This document shows, in pieces, positions 11,480 through 23,456 of a stretch of DNA of 64,000 nt. How positions within the stretch are numbered: the first letter of the stretch is position 1; every line of letters starts with the position of its first letter. Source of the stretch: Catonia carolina. Taxonomy: Eukaryota; Arthropoda; Insecta; Hemiptera; Achilidae. The position numbers and the translations under genes are program-made. The DNA lies in the NCBI GenBank assembly GCA_035578175.1, contig JAQMRL010000006.1, forward strand, positions 29,702,893 through 29,766,892, read 5' to 3'. The notes below the pieces were generated by a model that saw only the letters and a program-made list of their open reading frames with translations, did no database searches and was not told the origin of the DNA.

Positions 11480-14000
11480 CCTTTACCGTAGAGACAAAAT
11501 TAAATAAATTTAACTCAATATTATGATTCTAATGGTATATTTTGTAAATAAAAATTGTTTATTAAACCAACAAATCTATACCAAAACTCTCCAAGAATGT
11601 ATGTGAAATAACTAAGGACGAAAATAATAAAGGATAAAACTACAGAAACATTTTGCTCGCTAATTGGAAAAATATAGTAGAAATGAACACTTGGTTCTAA
11701 TTAAAACTGAATATTTAAATTTAATTTGTTTAAGTATTATATTCGTACTATCTCTAAATATAACCAAACTATTTTAAATAAAAAGAAAAACTTTGAACCA
11801 ATCAAAACTTATAATAGCATCATCATTCTGTTACAAACTTAAACTAAAAAGTAATTCTCTTTTAGTCATCTTTAGTCATTAAAATATCTAAAAGCTCATT
11901 ATTCATTTTGAACAGACATGAAAATCACAGAAAGGCGTGTTTTCATTAATTTCACCAAAGCTTTACGCAATAAATTGTGAAAATTAATCTAAATTGTTCA
12001 GAAAATGAAGTCTGATTTTCTTGGTTACCGACGAAATTAATTATAAATTAGTTAAAGGAATGTGATATGGAAAATTATGAAGAAAGTAAAATTTTAAATA
12101 AACATTGTAGAGGAAGGAGTCTGTATAAAGAAACAAAGTTACCAATTTAAGTTATAATTCGAGAAAAAAAGTTTAAAGTTTAGACAAATATCTTTTTACT
12201 CTTGTTTGTGTGAAATGTATGTATATTTGTGTTTAAAAAAACAAGAAAAATGAAAGAAAATCTTGTTTAATAAAACAACCTCACCATTAAAGTTTATCAA
12301 ACATTAAGTTAACTAAAAGTAAATAACTTCTAAAAACCCTATCTCCTTCTGTATATTTCCTTCGATCTTCCCCACTTTACTAACCTTTCATCTCATATTT
12401 TTCTTATTAAGTTTACACGTTTATTCTCCCATCTCCTCTTGTCCCCCGCCTCCACGTCCCGCAAAGAAAAAGATTAAATGTGATCTTTGATAATAAAAAA
12501 ATAAAATAAATCCTTTTCATCTGAGCTCATCGTACAAGAAACCGAACAAAATTATTTTTATCCGTCATTTTCTGAAATAAAAATTTTTAATTTCATATCT
12601 TTTTCAAAATTAGATTGACTCGAATGTATCTAATCTTTGGTTTTAAATTTTTACTATAAAATCATTCATTTACTATCAAAATTAGTCTTTTTTTTATCCG
12701 CCATTAAACAAAATTCAAGACGGATGTTTTCAATGTAGTGATGAAACGAGATAACGGTCTTAATTTTCGTAATAAATGCTGGAGTGAAGAGGTAGACTGG
12801 TGGCCGCTGCTTCTCTTCCTGAGGGAGCGGATTTCCATGAATACGGCGACGTCAGCGGTAAATCCTCACGCCTATTCTCCCCACCCAACCCCTAATAGTG
12901 AAGAGGTTGACGCGGATCAACCAGTCTACTGCACCTGTATTTCTATGTCCGTATACATTAGTTATTTTGAATTTGCAGTTTCGGTGCGGCGCAAAAATTA
13001 ATTTCCGGGTGTGACGATTACTTTACCCCACAGTGTGTGTGTGTATATGTGTTAATATATGGGTTAATTCAGTTTCATTTGTGGCTGTAATGCTGAATGA
13101 ATATTAGAATTAGAATTTCGGACTACACACCCTTATCTGAAGTTCAGCAACGCCACTAACACATACACACTGCTCATATGGGTATTTTACAAGTTTTCCT
13201 CTCGGGATTCTCGCGGACACTTATTAATACGCTCGGTTTTCTGCAAGTCCTTACCTATTTCTGAAGGCCACCACTGCTTTTCATGACAGTTATTCATTAA
13301 ACAAATCCGTGTAGGTATTGTACTTTGAGCTTTGAAACGCCTCTAGCTAAGATCTTCTCGAAGAGCAACAATTATAAGACTGCGGTGATGACTGTAAACT
13401 GCAAATCACGTTTTGAAACCATTTCACGAAAAATTTAGTAATATTAAAACATTTTATATTAAATTTTAAATGATCAATAAAAATATAACAAAGAAAATAC
13501 TAAACAATAATGAGTAGAAAACAAAACAAACATATTTTTTGTATATAAAAGTAAAGCAGTAACTTTAGTATGATTTAAATAAAATATTTTATGAAAGATG
13601 TAAAAAAGAAAAACTGAAAACCCATCTGGTACATTGTAGGATAGATACTTAAAACATAAACCAGTATTATGGAAGGATCTGATATAAAGTAAACAACACA
13701 ACTTTTAAAACTCTCTTTTATTTTTAGCCAACCTATTCCTTACAAGTTCTTTAGCTAAACGACTTTGAACGACAACTTAAAACCTTTTTACATCCAGGTA
13801 CGTTAGAAGAATACAGAAGTACTGTATATTCTTTTCAAAAGTCATTTAATGTAAATAACGTAAACCGATTTTTATAAAGAAAAGAAATATTTCACGACGT
13901 AAATACATTTCACAACTTGGTCAACTATAAACACAAACAGAAATTACAACCAGGTCATATTTTTTAAAAAACTTAAAATTAATTATTCCTTCGAACTATA
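11480..14000. other. Long unassigned region
   Basis: AT-rich DNA with no recognised gene or repeat. A less AT-rich patch at 12780-13010 contains an inverted pair GTAGACTGGT (12791) and ACCAGTCTAC (12920), and open frames too short to judge. A GT run lies near 13034. Confidence 0.35.
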
Positions 14001-14003
14001 TTA

Positions 14004-14730
14004 CAGTCGAACTTCTATAACTTGAACGTCTATGACACGAATTTTCTACATCTCAAATTGAATTTCCGTCCCATAAATTTCCGTCCCTACACATGAATTT
14101 ACCATGTAAAAAGTCATCTATAACTCGAATTCCGCTATTTCTCTAAGTCGAACTAATTATTTTGTTTCTTTTGACAAAATTTGTAATAGTTCTCAAAATA
14201 CAGGTTTTGGTCTTTTGAAAAATGAAGGTACAGTGCTGCTTCTTTCATTATAAGAGGATATGTTCGACCATAAAATGGAACAGACCTTTTAAGTCATCTG
14301 GTTGCCTTTGTATATAGGCCTAACAGGCGTAAACCAAAACAATGAATTTCTTTGAATCGACGAATCCTTGGTCGACCACAGAATAATAGAACCATAGTCT
14401 GTCGGTACAATGTACCGTATTCAGCATGTACTGCGGAATTTTGGAATACTGAATACAATATTTACAGGAGGCCTTCTTAACACTGCAGCCAATAGCTAAG
14501 TTAAATGCAACGGACAGTACTGTATTACGAAATTAGAAAATTCTACGCTTTTGCAATAGGTCTATATATTCCACATCTTGTAGGGTAGGCTATTGTATTA
14601 GCCTATGTGGAATGTTCTGTTTTTGTTTGTTTTATAATTGCTTTGTTTTTATTTTTCCATAACTTGAAATTTCTGTAACCCGAATTGTTTTCCCCATCCT
14701 TTGAGGATTCGAGTTATAGAAGTTCGACTG
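14004..14730. mobile_element. pogo/Tigger-like MITE, 727 bp
   Basis: Terminal inverted repeats CAGTCGAACTTCTATAACT (14004) and its inverse ending at 14730 match over about 24 bp with one mismatch. TA target duplications flank both ends (14002-14003, 14731-14732). The ends begin CAGT and hold TATAACTYGAA, as in pogo/Tigger elements, and the same AACTCGAAT motif recurs inside both ends. There is no coding frame, so it is non-autonomous. Confidence 0.87.
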
Positions 14731-14920
14731 TAACTCTTCCTACAATTTATTAAATATTAATCAACACCCTCGGCTTCATTTACTATTTACCTAAGCTTTA
14801 CTTCTTTCTTCCGTGCATAAGTTGTTCTGCTTTTATTCTTCTTGGAATTACTTAAAGTAAGTAATCACTAACCTGAACTTGGTTCATTAAATAAAACAGA
14901 TGAAAAAACTACACCTAGAT

Positions 14921-15087
14921 GGCCTCCGTGGCTTAGTGACAAAACGAGCTAGTCTACAAAGTGAAAGATCCCGGGTTCAATTCCCGGCTAGGGTCTGGAA
15001 ATTTTAACAAGTTAAAACCCACCATTACAGTACCAAAACCACAGTATTCGCTAATGACCAAACTGTCAATGCGACTTAAAATAAACT
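14921..15087 (+). repeat. SINE A, full-length copy
   Basis: tRNA-like head with A box GTGGCTTAGTGAC and B box GGTTCAATTCC, followed by the family body GGGTCTGGAAATTTTAAC, AAAACCCACCATTACAG and a tail ending AAATAAACT. The tRNA-like part is not a working tRNA: the acceptor ends do not pair well and the body continues past it. It abuts repeat B directly. Confidence 0.85.
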
Positions 15088-15478
15088 GTTGTTGTTTAGG
15101 TCATTAGCCGAAAGGCTGGTTTGAACCTCTAGAGGCTGTACTAAGTGAAATGAGAAGTGTGTGGTTTACCATTGCCTTCCACACTGAGTGGAAAAGTATG
15201 CTTATCAGCATACCAAGCTCTCTGAAAAGCATCTACTTTCCACACTGCAAAACACTGTCACTTCATTCACCATAGGGTCTGGCTGTAAAATTCATTACTC
15301 GCAGAGTAGATAACTCTGATTGTTGTCTATTAGATCTCTACCTTTTCTGTTCTTAAAAGCTTCATTCTTATAATTGGCTGACTATGTGATAAGAAACAAA
15401 ACTATTTTTTGTAGCCCTGGAACCAACAGATCGAGTGCAATTAATTTAACACTCCACCTGCTTGATATGGGTATTTAA
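15088..15478 (+). repeat. Repeat B, nearly full copy
   Basis: Starts at TTGTTGTTTAGGTCATTAG and ends near CTTGATATGGGTAT. With the copies at 51.4 kb and 19.4 kb (reverse) it defines the full repeat of about 400 bp: GAAAGGCTGG, CCTCTAGAGG, TTGCCTTCC, GGGTCTGGCTGTA, ATTCATTACT, TTGGCTGACTATGTGATAAG, CACTCCACC. Confidence 0.8.
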
Positions 15479-15482
15479 AACA

Positions 15483-16372
15483 AAAATCTGTAGTAAAACA
15501 CTCACACAACTTTTTCTTGCCAATGCAAATAATTAACAATATAACCTAACATTAATAATTAAACATTAGAAATAAACAAAAAACTAACCTCAATAAAATA
15601 TAATCTAATTTTAATCATGAGTGAATGATGTAAAATGAAAATCAACCTCAGTTTGGCTTAAAAATACGGAAAATCATTCTTCCCTCTAAACTAGGCTCTG
15701 TAGAGCTAAATAAAAGTTGTAGATCTTTTCCTATAAATTTAATTATACACTTTTGATGTAAAATGCATGAGGGTGCTAAGGGTGAAATCTTAAAAAACCG
15801 ATTTTGTTAACACCTTTTCGTGAAAAAAAAAACAAAAATCGCTAATTACCGCTAAACTAAGCGTTATATATTAAAATGTTTCAAATAAAAGTTGTAAGTT
15901 TCTAAATTCTCTACAACTTTTATCAATACATTTTTGCGCTTAAATGAATATTAAAGCCGCAATCTTAAAAAACCAATTTTTTCTACGAGAACACAGCCTC
16001 CCCAAGAATTTCAGCAGACATGGCGCCTACCCTGTCTTGTAGAGCATAAAAAATTTAGTAAATGAAGTGATTTTTAAAAACATCTTAGGAGCAGTTTTTA
16101 AGGAAATTGCAAAAAAGTGAAAAATGACTCGAATAAATTAGCTACTACTTCCGGTTGACTCTTTGATTAATATGTTCGTACAATATTCCGTTCTTGAGAT
16201 ATTTTGTTCACACACATATACAGACCAATCGCCAAAAACATATTTTTTTGGTTCAGGGGATCTGAAAACGTGTAGATCCGGTGAAAACTCAAAAAATCAA
16301 AAAATTCAAAAAATCTATACGAAAACAGTACTTTCCTTCCTATATATTCATATAGGCAAGAGAAAGTAAAAA
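15483..16372 (+). repeat. Family M, full copy 6
   Basis: A complete copy of about 890 bp from AATCTGTAGTAAAACACTC to TATATTCATATAGGCAAGAGAAAGT. All internal blocks are present. The microsatellite position holds only CACACACATATACAG (about 16210), so this copy shows the short ancestral state. Confidence 0.85.
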
Positions 16373-17124
16373 ATTAAATAAACTAAAACAAAAAAATACA
16401 CCTGTTCTAACCCCTTATTATGTAGTTAATTAAAGAAAAATTTCTAAACCTTATCTAAAACGTAATTTAATAACAGGTTCCATTTTCACACAAAAATATT
16501 TAAAATTCTGTGTCAATTCGGAGATACGATTAAAATTTAATATAGATCTACGCATCAAGGTTCAATTGACATTAATACAGTACTTTTGTATTCGAGAAAA
16601 AATTTTAAATAACTGATCAGAATTTGATTAAATTCCATGAACTTAAGATTTTCATGAAATATGACGAATTAATATTCCCAATTAACTCATGCGTTAAATT
16701 CATTTATTATTGATGAATTTCTTCGATTCGTTTAATTAAATACGCATTTTTTAATTGCTGTTAAAACCTTTTAATTCAATTCAAATTCATTTCCTAGCGT
16801 ATTTTAAATTCAATAATACACATCCGTCCTTTTTATGTTAAAATATTCAGTATTTTTAAATCAAAATTTTATATTAATGAAATAAAAGTTTGTTTTTTTT
16901 AACTTGTTGAAGTTTTTCATGTACACTGTTTTGTTTTAATACGTTTAAATCTAAGTTATAAATATACAATTTCCTTGTTATCACGGAAATCGCTAGAATA
17001 ATTCTTTTAAGTATTGCAAGCACTGATTTTATACGCTACTGAATTTAAATACCAACGCTAATAGTGTTAATAATCCATCGAAATTTTTATAGTGCATTTA
17101 ATTTTGAAATAATTATGTAATTTT
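16373..17124. other. AT-rich spacer
   Basis: AT-rich DNA between two family M copies; nothing else was recognised. Confidence 0.4.
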
Positions 17125-17898
17125 TACTTTCTCTTGCCTATATGAATATACGAGGAGTAGGAAGGAAAGTATTGTTTTCATGTCGATTTTTCAAAATCAA
17201 GTTTTCGCCGGATCTACACGTTTTCAGACCCACTGAACCCAAAAAAACATGTTTTTAGCGATTGGTATATATGTGTGTCTGTGTTTGTGTGAACTGAATG
17301 AAATATCTCAAGAACGAAACATCGTACGAACTTGAAACTTAAGTTACACACCACTACCGGACCCGACAAGAACATTTTCATCGAAATCGGTCAACCGGAA
17401 GTAGGGGTTTTCGTGAAATTTTTCACTTTTTAGCGATTTTCTCAATAACTGATCCTACGATTTTTTTAAAAATCGCCTAGTTTACTTAATATTTTATACT
17501 TTACAAGATAGGGTAGGCGCCATGTCTGCTGAAATTCTTGGAGAGGCTGTTTTCACGTAAAAAATTGTTTTTTTAAGATGCAGCATTAATATTCATTATA
17601 GCGCAAAAATGTACAATAAAAGTTGTAGACAATTTAAAATCGTACAACTTTTATTTCAAACACGTTTTTGTACAATGCTTAGTTCAGTGGTAATTAGTGA
17701 TTTTCTATTTTTTCTCACGAAAACGTGTGAAAAAATCAATTTTTTAAAGATTTCGGCCTTAGTATGCATTTTACGACAGAAGTGTATAATCAAATTTATA
17801 GGAAATTAAAAGATCTAAAACTTTTATTTTGAGAATTTTTCGCTACAGAGCCTAGTTTAGCGTGAATATATTCATATAGGCAAGAGAAAGTAAAAAGC
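17125..17898 (-). mobile_element. Family M, copy 7 with 30-bp perfect inverted ends
   Basis: Unlike other copies, both ends are the right terminus. TTTTTACTTTCTCTTGCC plus TATATGAATATA at the left is matched exactly by the inverse at the right (about 17869-17898), giving 30 bp of perfect inverted repeat. The interior runs in minus orientation and stops at the GCTAAACTAGG block, where the second right end is joined. The usual head is missing. Confidence 0.85.
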
Positions 17899-17931
17899 TA
17901 AGTAAGAAAACTGCTCTTTAAGAGGAATCGC

Positions 17932-18118
17932 TGCCCATAACAGACAGCTGAAGTGTCGTTGCAGGGCTAAAATAAATAATTCAGTTTTTTATCACATAGT
18001 GAGCCAATTAAATGACTGAATCATTTAAGAACAGAAGAGATAGAGGTGTAAAAAACACTATTCAGGGTTATCTACTCTGAAAGTAATGAATTTCATTATA
18101 CAACCAGACCCTGTATTA
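17932..18118 (-). repeat. Repeat B, partial copy
   Basis: Reverse-oriented: GCCCATAACAGACAGCTG, CACATAGTGAGCCAATTAAATG, AGAACAGAAGAG, AATGAATTTCATTATAC, CCAGACCCTG. It runs straight into the LINE N fragment, which begins about 18150. Confidence 0.75.
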
Positions 18119-18149
18119 TGAATGAAGCAAAGGCGTCATTTGTAGAGTT

Positions 18150-18450
18150 GAAAATTTTAGAGGTTCTTAGGCGAGTGGATGAAAAAAGAAGTATATGGAA
18201 GCATCTTACCAGAAGAAGGGATAGGCTTGTGGGGCATATCTTAAGACTTCAGACTTCAGACTTTATTGGTCTATCAATAATGGAGGGTTATATTGAGGGA
18301 GTGAATTTCAGGTGGAGGCAAAGATTAGAATATATAAAGCAAATTACAAAAGATGTAGGGTGTTACAGGTATGTAGATATGAAACGACTTACGCAAGATA
18401 GAACAGCTTGGAGAACTGCATGAAACCAGTCGAGAGACTGATGACAAAAA
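18150..18450 (+). pseudogene. LINE N C-terminal end
   Basis: The + frame reads LRRVDEKRSIWKHLTRRRD, LVGHILR, IMEGYIEGVNF, RQRLEYIKQITKDVGCYRYV, MKRLTQDRTAWRTA and a stop. This is the tail of a non-LTR retrotransposon polyprotein, downstream of the reverse transcriptase. GAGAGACTGATGACAAAAAA follows the stop; it contains the TGATGAC element seen at the 3' end of the sister copy at 36.9-37.17 kb. No upstream reverse transcriptase is present, so it is strongly 5'-truncated. Confidence 0.85.
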
Positions 18451-18454
18451 AAAA

Positions 18455-19340
18455 GTATTTGTTAAATTAATGTGCCGGATGATAAGAATATTTTTTTAGT
18501 CTGGTTAGTACACGCTACCACTACAAATGCATCAGTTGTGAAACACTACTAACTGATTCATTCTCCCACTATTATAACAACGCACTGCATTCCTTCCAAC
18601 TACACGGAGCTGAGACTCAAGCAATACTTTATCTCCTCTAAAAGTTAATACTACTGACGATGACATCCAGCTGTAGTATTTTGTATAACATGTATAACCA
18701 ATTTAATTTCAAGCTGATCAAGAAGGTGCTTTGAAATTTTCAATGTATACTTTACGTTACCAACGAGTAGAGGCGATATCAAGATTGTTTGGAATAATCG
18801 TGAAAACGTAAATGATATTGTACATTGTATGTTCGTGTGTGAGCATAAAACAAATATTATTCAAACTGCTACTCGAATAAAATAACATTGTTAAACAAGA
18901 AATATAGTTTTCATATAAAGTGCTGATATGAAGTTGTTTATAAACAGTAAAGGCTCACTGAAAGAAATTTATTGTAATGCAATTACAGTAATTGATTTGT
19001 TAATTAATTATATCACTTTAAATATAACAGAACTGATTTAAATGAACCGTTCGATCATGTTACAGATTCAGGCAATTGGATATCAAATAGAACAACTAAT
19101 GGGAACCAGATAAATTTTGTTCAACGCCTGGTATCAAATTAATATTACAGTACACCATTTTCGGAAACTTTTGGGCATTGTGGCAATGTGTTTAAGCTCT
19201 GTTAGTAAAATTCACTGTTATGAATTAAACAAGTGAAAACGATGGTGGGTGAAAGAATCATTATTAAAATGACATGAGGGGCGTGCTTAAGAGAACTAAC
19301 CACAGATAGATCTCCGGCATTTTTATTTACTTGTTTTCAT
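18455..19340. other. Unassigned spacer
   Basis: AT-rich DNA with no recognised gene, repeat family or terminal repeats. Confidence 0.4.
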
Positions 19341-19362
19341 TCGTTTATTTATTTCTTTTTGT

Positions 19363-19745
19363 GCCCATAACAAACAGGTGGAGTGTCAAATTATTTACAC
19401 TCAATCTGTTAGTTGCAGAGCTAAAATAAATAGTTCTGTTTCTTATCACATGGTGAGCCAATTAAATGACTGAATCATTTACTACTGAAGAGGTAGAGGT
19501 GTAAAAGACACTAATCAGAGTTATCTTTTCTGGAAGTAATGAATTTCATTATACAGCCAGACCCTGTGGTGAATGAAGTGAAGGTGTCATTTGCAGAGTG
19601 GAAAATGTGCTTTTCAGAAAGCCTGGCATGCTGATAAGCGTATTTCCATTCAGTGAGGAAGACATGGTAAACCACCTCACTCCTCGTTTTACTTAGTAAA
19701 ACCTCTATAAGTTCAAACCAGAATTTTGGCTGATGACCTAAAGAA
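19363..19745 (-). repeat. Repeat B, nearly full copy
   Basis: Reverse orientation from GCCCATAACAAACAGGTGG to GATGACCTAAAG, with every block of the family. A family M fragment starts about 15 bp later. Confidence 0.8.
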
Positions 19746-19761
19746 CCATTCGTATATTTAT

Positions 19762-20120
19762 TACTTTCTCTTGCCCTACATGAATATATAGAAAGGAAAG
19801 TATTGTTTTCATGTCGATTTTTCGAAATCGAGTTTTCACCGGATATACGCGTTTTCAGATCTCCTGAACCCAAAACACATGTTTTTAGCGATTGGTCTTT
19901 ATCAAAATCGGTCAACTGGAAGTAGTAGTTCATTCGTGTAATTTTTCACTTTTTGCAATTTTCTCAAAAACGGCTCATACGATTTTTTTTAAAAATCGCC
20001 TATTTTACTACATTTTTATGCTCTACAATGTCTTTTTTTAAGATTGCGGCCTTAATATGTATTTTAGGGCAAAAGTTTAAACAATTAAAGTTGTAGAACA
20101 TTTAGAAACCTATTTTTTTT
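19762..20120 (-). repeat. Family M, fragment copy 8
   Basis: The right terminus ACTTTCTCTTGCCCTACATG is followed in reverse by the CATGTTTTTAGCGATTGG, GATCCGG-like and ACTTCC-like blocks up to the TGTAGAAC block. The central part between the GCAGACATGG block and the microsatellite is partly deleted. Confidence 0.75.
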
Positions 20121-20811
20121 ATATTATATATATTTTTTTTTAAATAGGTAAAAATTTAATAAATTTTACTGAATGAAGATTTAAATTTTGTATTTTTAAA
20201 TTCTTAAGACATAATACTTTAACTGAAATTGTTTAAATAAGCATTTTTCTTTTTGAAGATATTGGTAAATTTTACAAAAAAAAAGATTTACACAGAAGTT
20301 TACTTTCATCTGAAATGCCTGTTTTTTACAGGCTTGGTTTTTAAAGAAAAAATATTTTATAATAAGCTTTGTGATCAACAAGTGGCTTGTATAATTTATA
20401 ACAACACAATACTAATAAGTTATAAAGGAAATTCATCGTTTTTAATTTTAAAGTAAAGGAGGAACTTTGTTCCATGTAATATCGTCTTTATACTCGTATC
20501 TTTCTATCATTAAGCCTATTTAATAAAGATTATTGGAAAAAGCAATCAAGATAAAAGCAGGGAATTATCACTGCCTCTAGTATAATACAGTTTCCTACAG
20601 ACATTGTAGCACGCAAATTACAAAGTACTTTAGGTGTTACATTGTACGAATAATAACAATAATTGCCTATCACTGTATAACATAAATTCATAAAACGAAA
20701 ATATTGTGGAATATAAATTAAGTATAACCTAACTTACATTTTAAATTATGTATCATTTGGAAACCAATTTAAAGTTATGAAATTTTTGAAATATGAACAA
20801 GTTTTATTAGT
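20121..20811. other. AT-rich spacer
   Basis: Simple AT-rich DNA; overlapping short open frames on both strands look like chance. Confidence 0.4.
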
Positions 20812-21000
20812 CTTGCCCCGTAATAATACTATATAGGGAAGGAAAGTATTGTTTTCATTTTGATTTTTCGAAATCGAATTTTCACCTGATATACACGTTT
20901 TTAGACTTCCAGAATCCAAAAAAGAATGTTTTTAACGATTGTTCTGTGTGTGTGTGTGTGTGCGTGTGTGTGTGTGTGCGCGCGCGTGCGTGTGTGTGTG

Positions 21001-21032
<32 letters not shown>

Positions 21033-21606
21033 AACGCAACAATGTACAAAGTTAAAACTTGGAACTTAACTTAGGTACGACTAAAGGACCCAACACGAAC
21101 ATTTTCATCAGAAACAATCAACCGGAAGTAGTAGTTTATTTGTGCAATTTTTTCACTTTTTTGCAATTTTCTCAAAAACGTCTCTACAATATTTTTTTAA
21201 TTCCCACCATTTACTGCATTTTTTATGCTCTACAAGATTGGGTAAGCGCCAAGTCTGCTGAAATTCTTGAGGAGGTTGTCCTTCCAAAGAAAAATTAATG
21301 GTTTTTTTAAAGATTGTGGCCTTAATATCCCATAAGGCTTTTAAAAGTGTATAATTATAATCAATGTTCCAAAACTTTCAAAATCCTAAAACTTTTATTT
21401 CAAACATTTTTTTTTGTACAACGCTTAGTTTAGCGGCAATTAATAATTTTATTTTTTTCTTGTCAAAATCGGTAAAAAATTAAATTTTCAAGAGTGCTGC
21501 CTTAGTATGCATTTTAATTAATTAACATTTAATTAATTAGTATGCATTTTAATTTAATCTTAGTATGGGAAAAGTGTATATAATCAAAGTTACAGGAAAT
21601 TGAATA
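20812..21606 (-). repeat. Family M, copy 9
   Basis: Reverse copy from the decayed terminus (TAATACTATATAGGGAAGG) through an expanded GT microsatellite (about 20941-21031) to the GGAAATTGAATAAATA block. A small internal duplication (GCATTTTAATTAATTAAC / TTAATTAGTATGCATTTT) lies at 21507-21555. SINE B begins at the end of this copy. Confidence 0.78.
20941..21031. repeat. GT/CA microsatellite inside family M
   Basis: About 90 bp of TG repeats with GC interruptions (GTGCGCGCGCGTGCG). It lies at the position where other family M copies have a CA tract. Confidence 0.9.
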
Positions 21607-21610
21607 AATA

Positions 21611-21758
21611 GTCAATAGCGACAATGTTGGGGTGTAACAGTGTGAGGATCAAATGATTTTTTTGTAACATGAAAATATGCCGTGGCTGAGTGGGATTTGA
21701 ACCCACAACCACATAATGATAGACGAGCACGTTACCAACTAAGCCAATGTGGTCGGCT
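21611..21758 (-). repeat. SINE B, reverse copy
   Basis: Reverse tRNA-like head: GGATTTGAACCCACAAC is the inverse of the B box region, and ACGTTACCAACTAAGCC is the inverse of the A box region. The body GATCAAATGATTTTTTTG to AGCGACAATGTTGGGGTG matches the copy at 36.2 kb. The anticodon-like region does not support a real tRNA. Confidence 0.8.
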
Positions 21759-21770
21759 ACGGATAATCTT

Positions 21771-21997
21771 TAATTGCTGCTATACTAGGCTCTGTACAAA
21801 AATGCTTGAAATAACACTTTTAACATTCTAATATGCTTCAACTTTGATTACATATATGTTTTTCGTAAAATGCATGCTGAGGGCGCAGTTTTAAAAAATC
21901 CTAATTTTTACTGATTTTAATAAACTTAAACAGTAAATTATGAATTGACGCTAAACTAAGCGTTGTAGCAAAATATGTTGAAAATAAAAGTTTAGGT
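21771..21997 (+). repeat. Family M, internal fragment in opposite orientation
   Basis: Blocks GCTATACTAGGCTCTGTAC, ATGCTTGAAATAACA and CGCTAAACTAAGCGTTGTAG run in + orientation, opposite to copy 9 on the other side of the SINE. Confidence 0.65.
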
Positions 21998-22650
21998 AGG
22001 TGTTTAATGAATAAAATGTTAACAAGTTCTTTCCAACCGAAGTCTCCTTCTAAATTATACATTGTCATAAGCGTGTACTTTCGAAATAATTGCATAGAAC
22101 AAAAAACATGCAAAATACTCTGTTTTATAAAAATACGTCATTCCCGAAAAATGTTAGTTACTGAAAACATTATAAATGTTTTCTGAAATGGTTTTACTTA
22201 TATTGCTTTATATGGTGTTTCCACTTAATATTGCTTCTCTCTGCGAGAGGCCATCAAGTATAGACAGACAGTATGTCATGTTACATACCAAAAATTAAAA
22301 ATTATTTAAAAAAACAAATGATAAGGATCTCACGTAAAACAATAATGTGGTGACTAAAATTACGACTTGACTGACATTCCACGATAATTCATAAAACTGT
22401 CCAAAGCCTCTACACACTAATTCATTTTTACGTCGTATGCCATTCGTTGTACATTCTATCTTGAACGCTTAATAACAAGCTCGCCACTCCAGCGGCGCGA
22501 GCGCCTCTTACGTGTCTCGGCCTCAGAGGGGTCGGTGGATCAGAATTCATAAGTGGATCACAGCCATTTGCCACAAGGTAAAGTTCGGCCGCCAAAGGGG
22601 TTGCATGGATCACAATATTTTGATACATGGAGATATGAAAGTTAAAAGAT
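21998..22650. other. Unassigned flank of the LTR element
   Basis: AT-rich, then a GC-rich patch from about 22480 (GCGGCGCGAGCGCCTC; GGTGGATCAGAATTC and TGGATCACA repeats). No gene was recognised. The AGAT target duplication ends this stretch at 22647-22650. Confidence 0.4.
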
Positions 22651-23230
22651 TGTCGCCACCGGCTTCTAGTAGCGCAGTCGTAGAACATCATAGGACCGGC
22701 CGGGCATCGGCGGCGTAGTTCAAAAATATAAACATCGAAGGGGGGAGAAAGGGAAGTCGTCTTCGCCGCTGCCTAAAAGATTAGGAGCAGCCGCCGACAC
22801 AGCGATCACCTTCACCGCTGCCTCCGAGGAGGAGCAGTCACCGGTTAAGTGAAATCGGGATCGTCTGTACCGCTGCCTAATCTAATAGGAGCGCGTCGCC
22901 GGCGCAGCGTGCACCTTTTACCGCTGCCCCCGAAGGGGAGCAGTCGCCGGTGAAGCGAGGGTAAGGGGTTGGGGGTAGAGATGACTGAAATGAAACTCAA
23001 TGTTGAGCTGTCACTTCCCCGTATCGATTCCTCGTAACGCAGAGAGTATCGATATTGTCACCTTCTCAACTCTTGCCTCGCCAGTCGCAGATACTATATG
23101 ATGCCACTTGGTACATGCGCTGTGAGAGGTATGACTGCTGGCGCATTCTATCGGCAGCAGTAATCCCCATCACAGCGCATAGTGGACAAAATATGAACTA
23201 CGGACCGGCGTACAATTAAAAACAGTATCA
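22651..23230 (-). repeat. 3' LTR (element orientation)
   Basis: 580 bp, GC-rich compared with its surroundings. The part at 22760-22950 holds four GCTGCC...GGAGCAG-type hairpin units in tandem. It differs from the other LTR at GCCGGCGC versus GCCGACGC and at ATATTGTC versus ATACTGTC. Confidence 0.93.
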
Positions 23231-23337
23231 ATTCCTCCGCGGTCGAGAGAGCCGAGTCCGGAGTTAATGTTTATTTGGCAAAAATTATGTACAGGAAAAA
23301 AAATGAGGGCTCACAGGCCCATGTGAGTTTATGTAAA

Positions 23338-23456
23338 GCACGTAGGCTCGCTTAATTCTAGGTTGAGCGCGTAGGCTCGCTTAATATTAGGGTTGAGCGC
23401 GCAGGCTCGCTTAATACTAGGGTTGAGCGCGCAGGCTCGCTTAGATGCTAGGGTTG
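23338..23456. repeat. Minisatellite inside the LTR element
   Basis: Nearly four units of about 32 bp built on GCGCGCAGGCTCGCTTAATA followed by CTAGGGTTGA. It lies shortly upstream of the polypurine tract in element orientation. Confidence 0.88.

Noticed and set aside
12738..13001. 87-codon open frame in a less AT-rich patch
   Set aside because: No recognisable domain, promoter or splice signal; only a short inverted repeat was noted, which is too weak to report as a gene.
14921..15000. Possible tRNA gene with A and B boxes
   Set aside because: The downstream body matches five other places and the acceptor ends do not pair; it is a SINE A head. The same holds for the heads at 21.7, 29.6, 36.3, 42.0, 46.7, 56.5 and 61.2 kb.
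16163..17809. Open frames of 66-68 codons in family M copies
   Set aside because: The frames are not kept between copies of the family, so they are chance openings in AT-rich repeat sequence.
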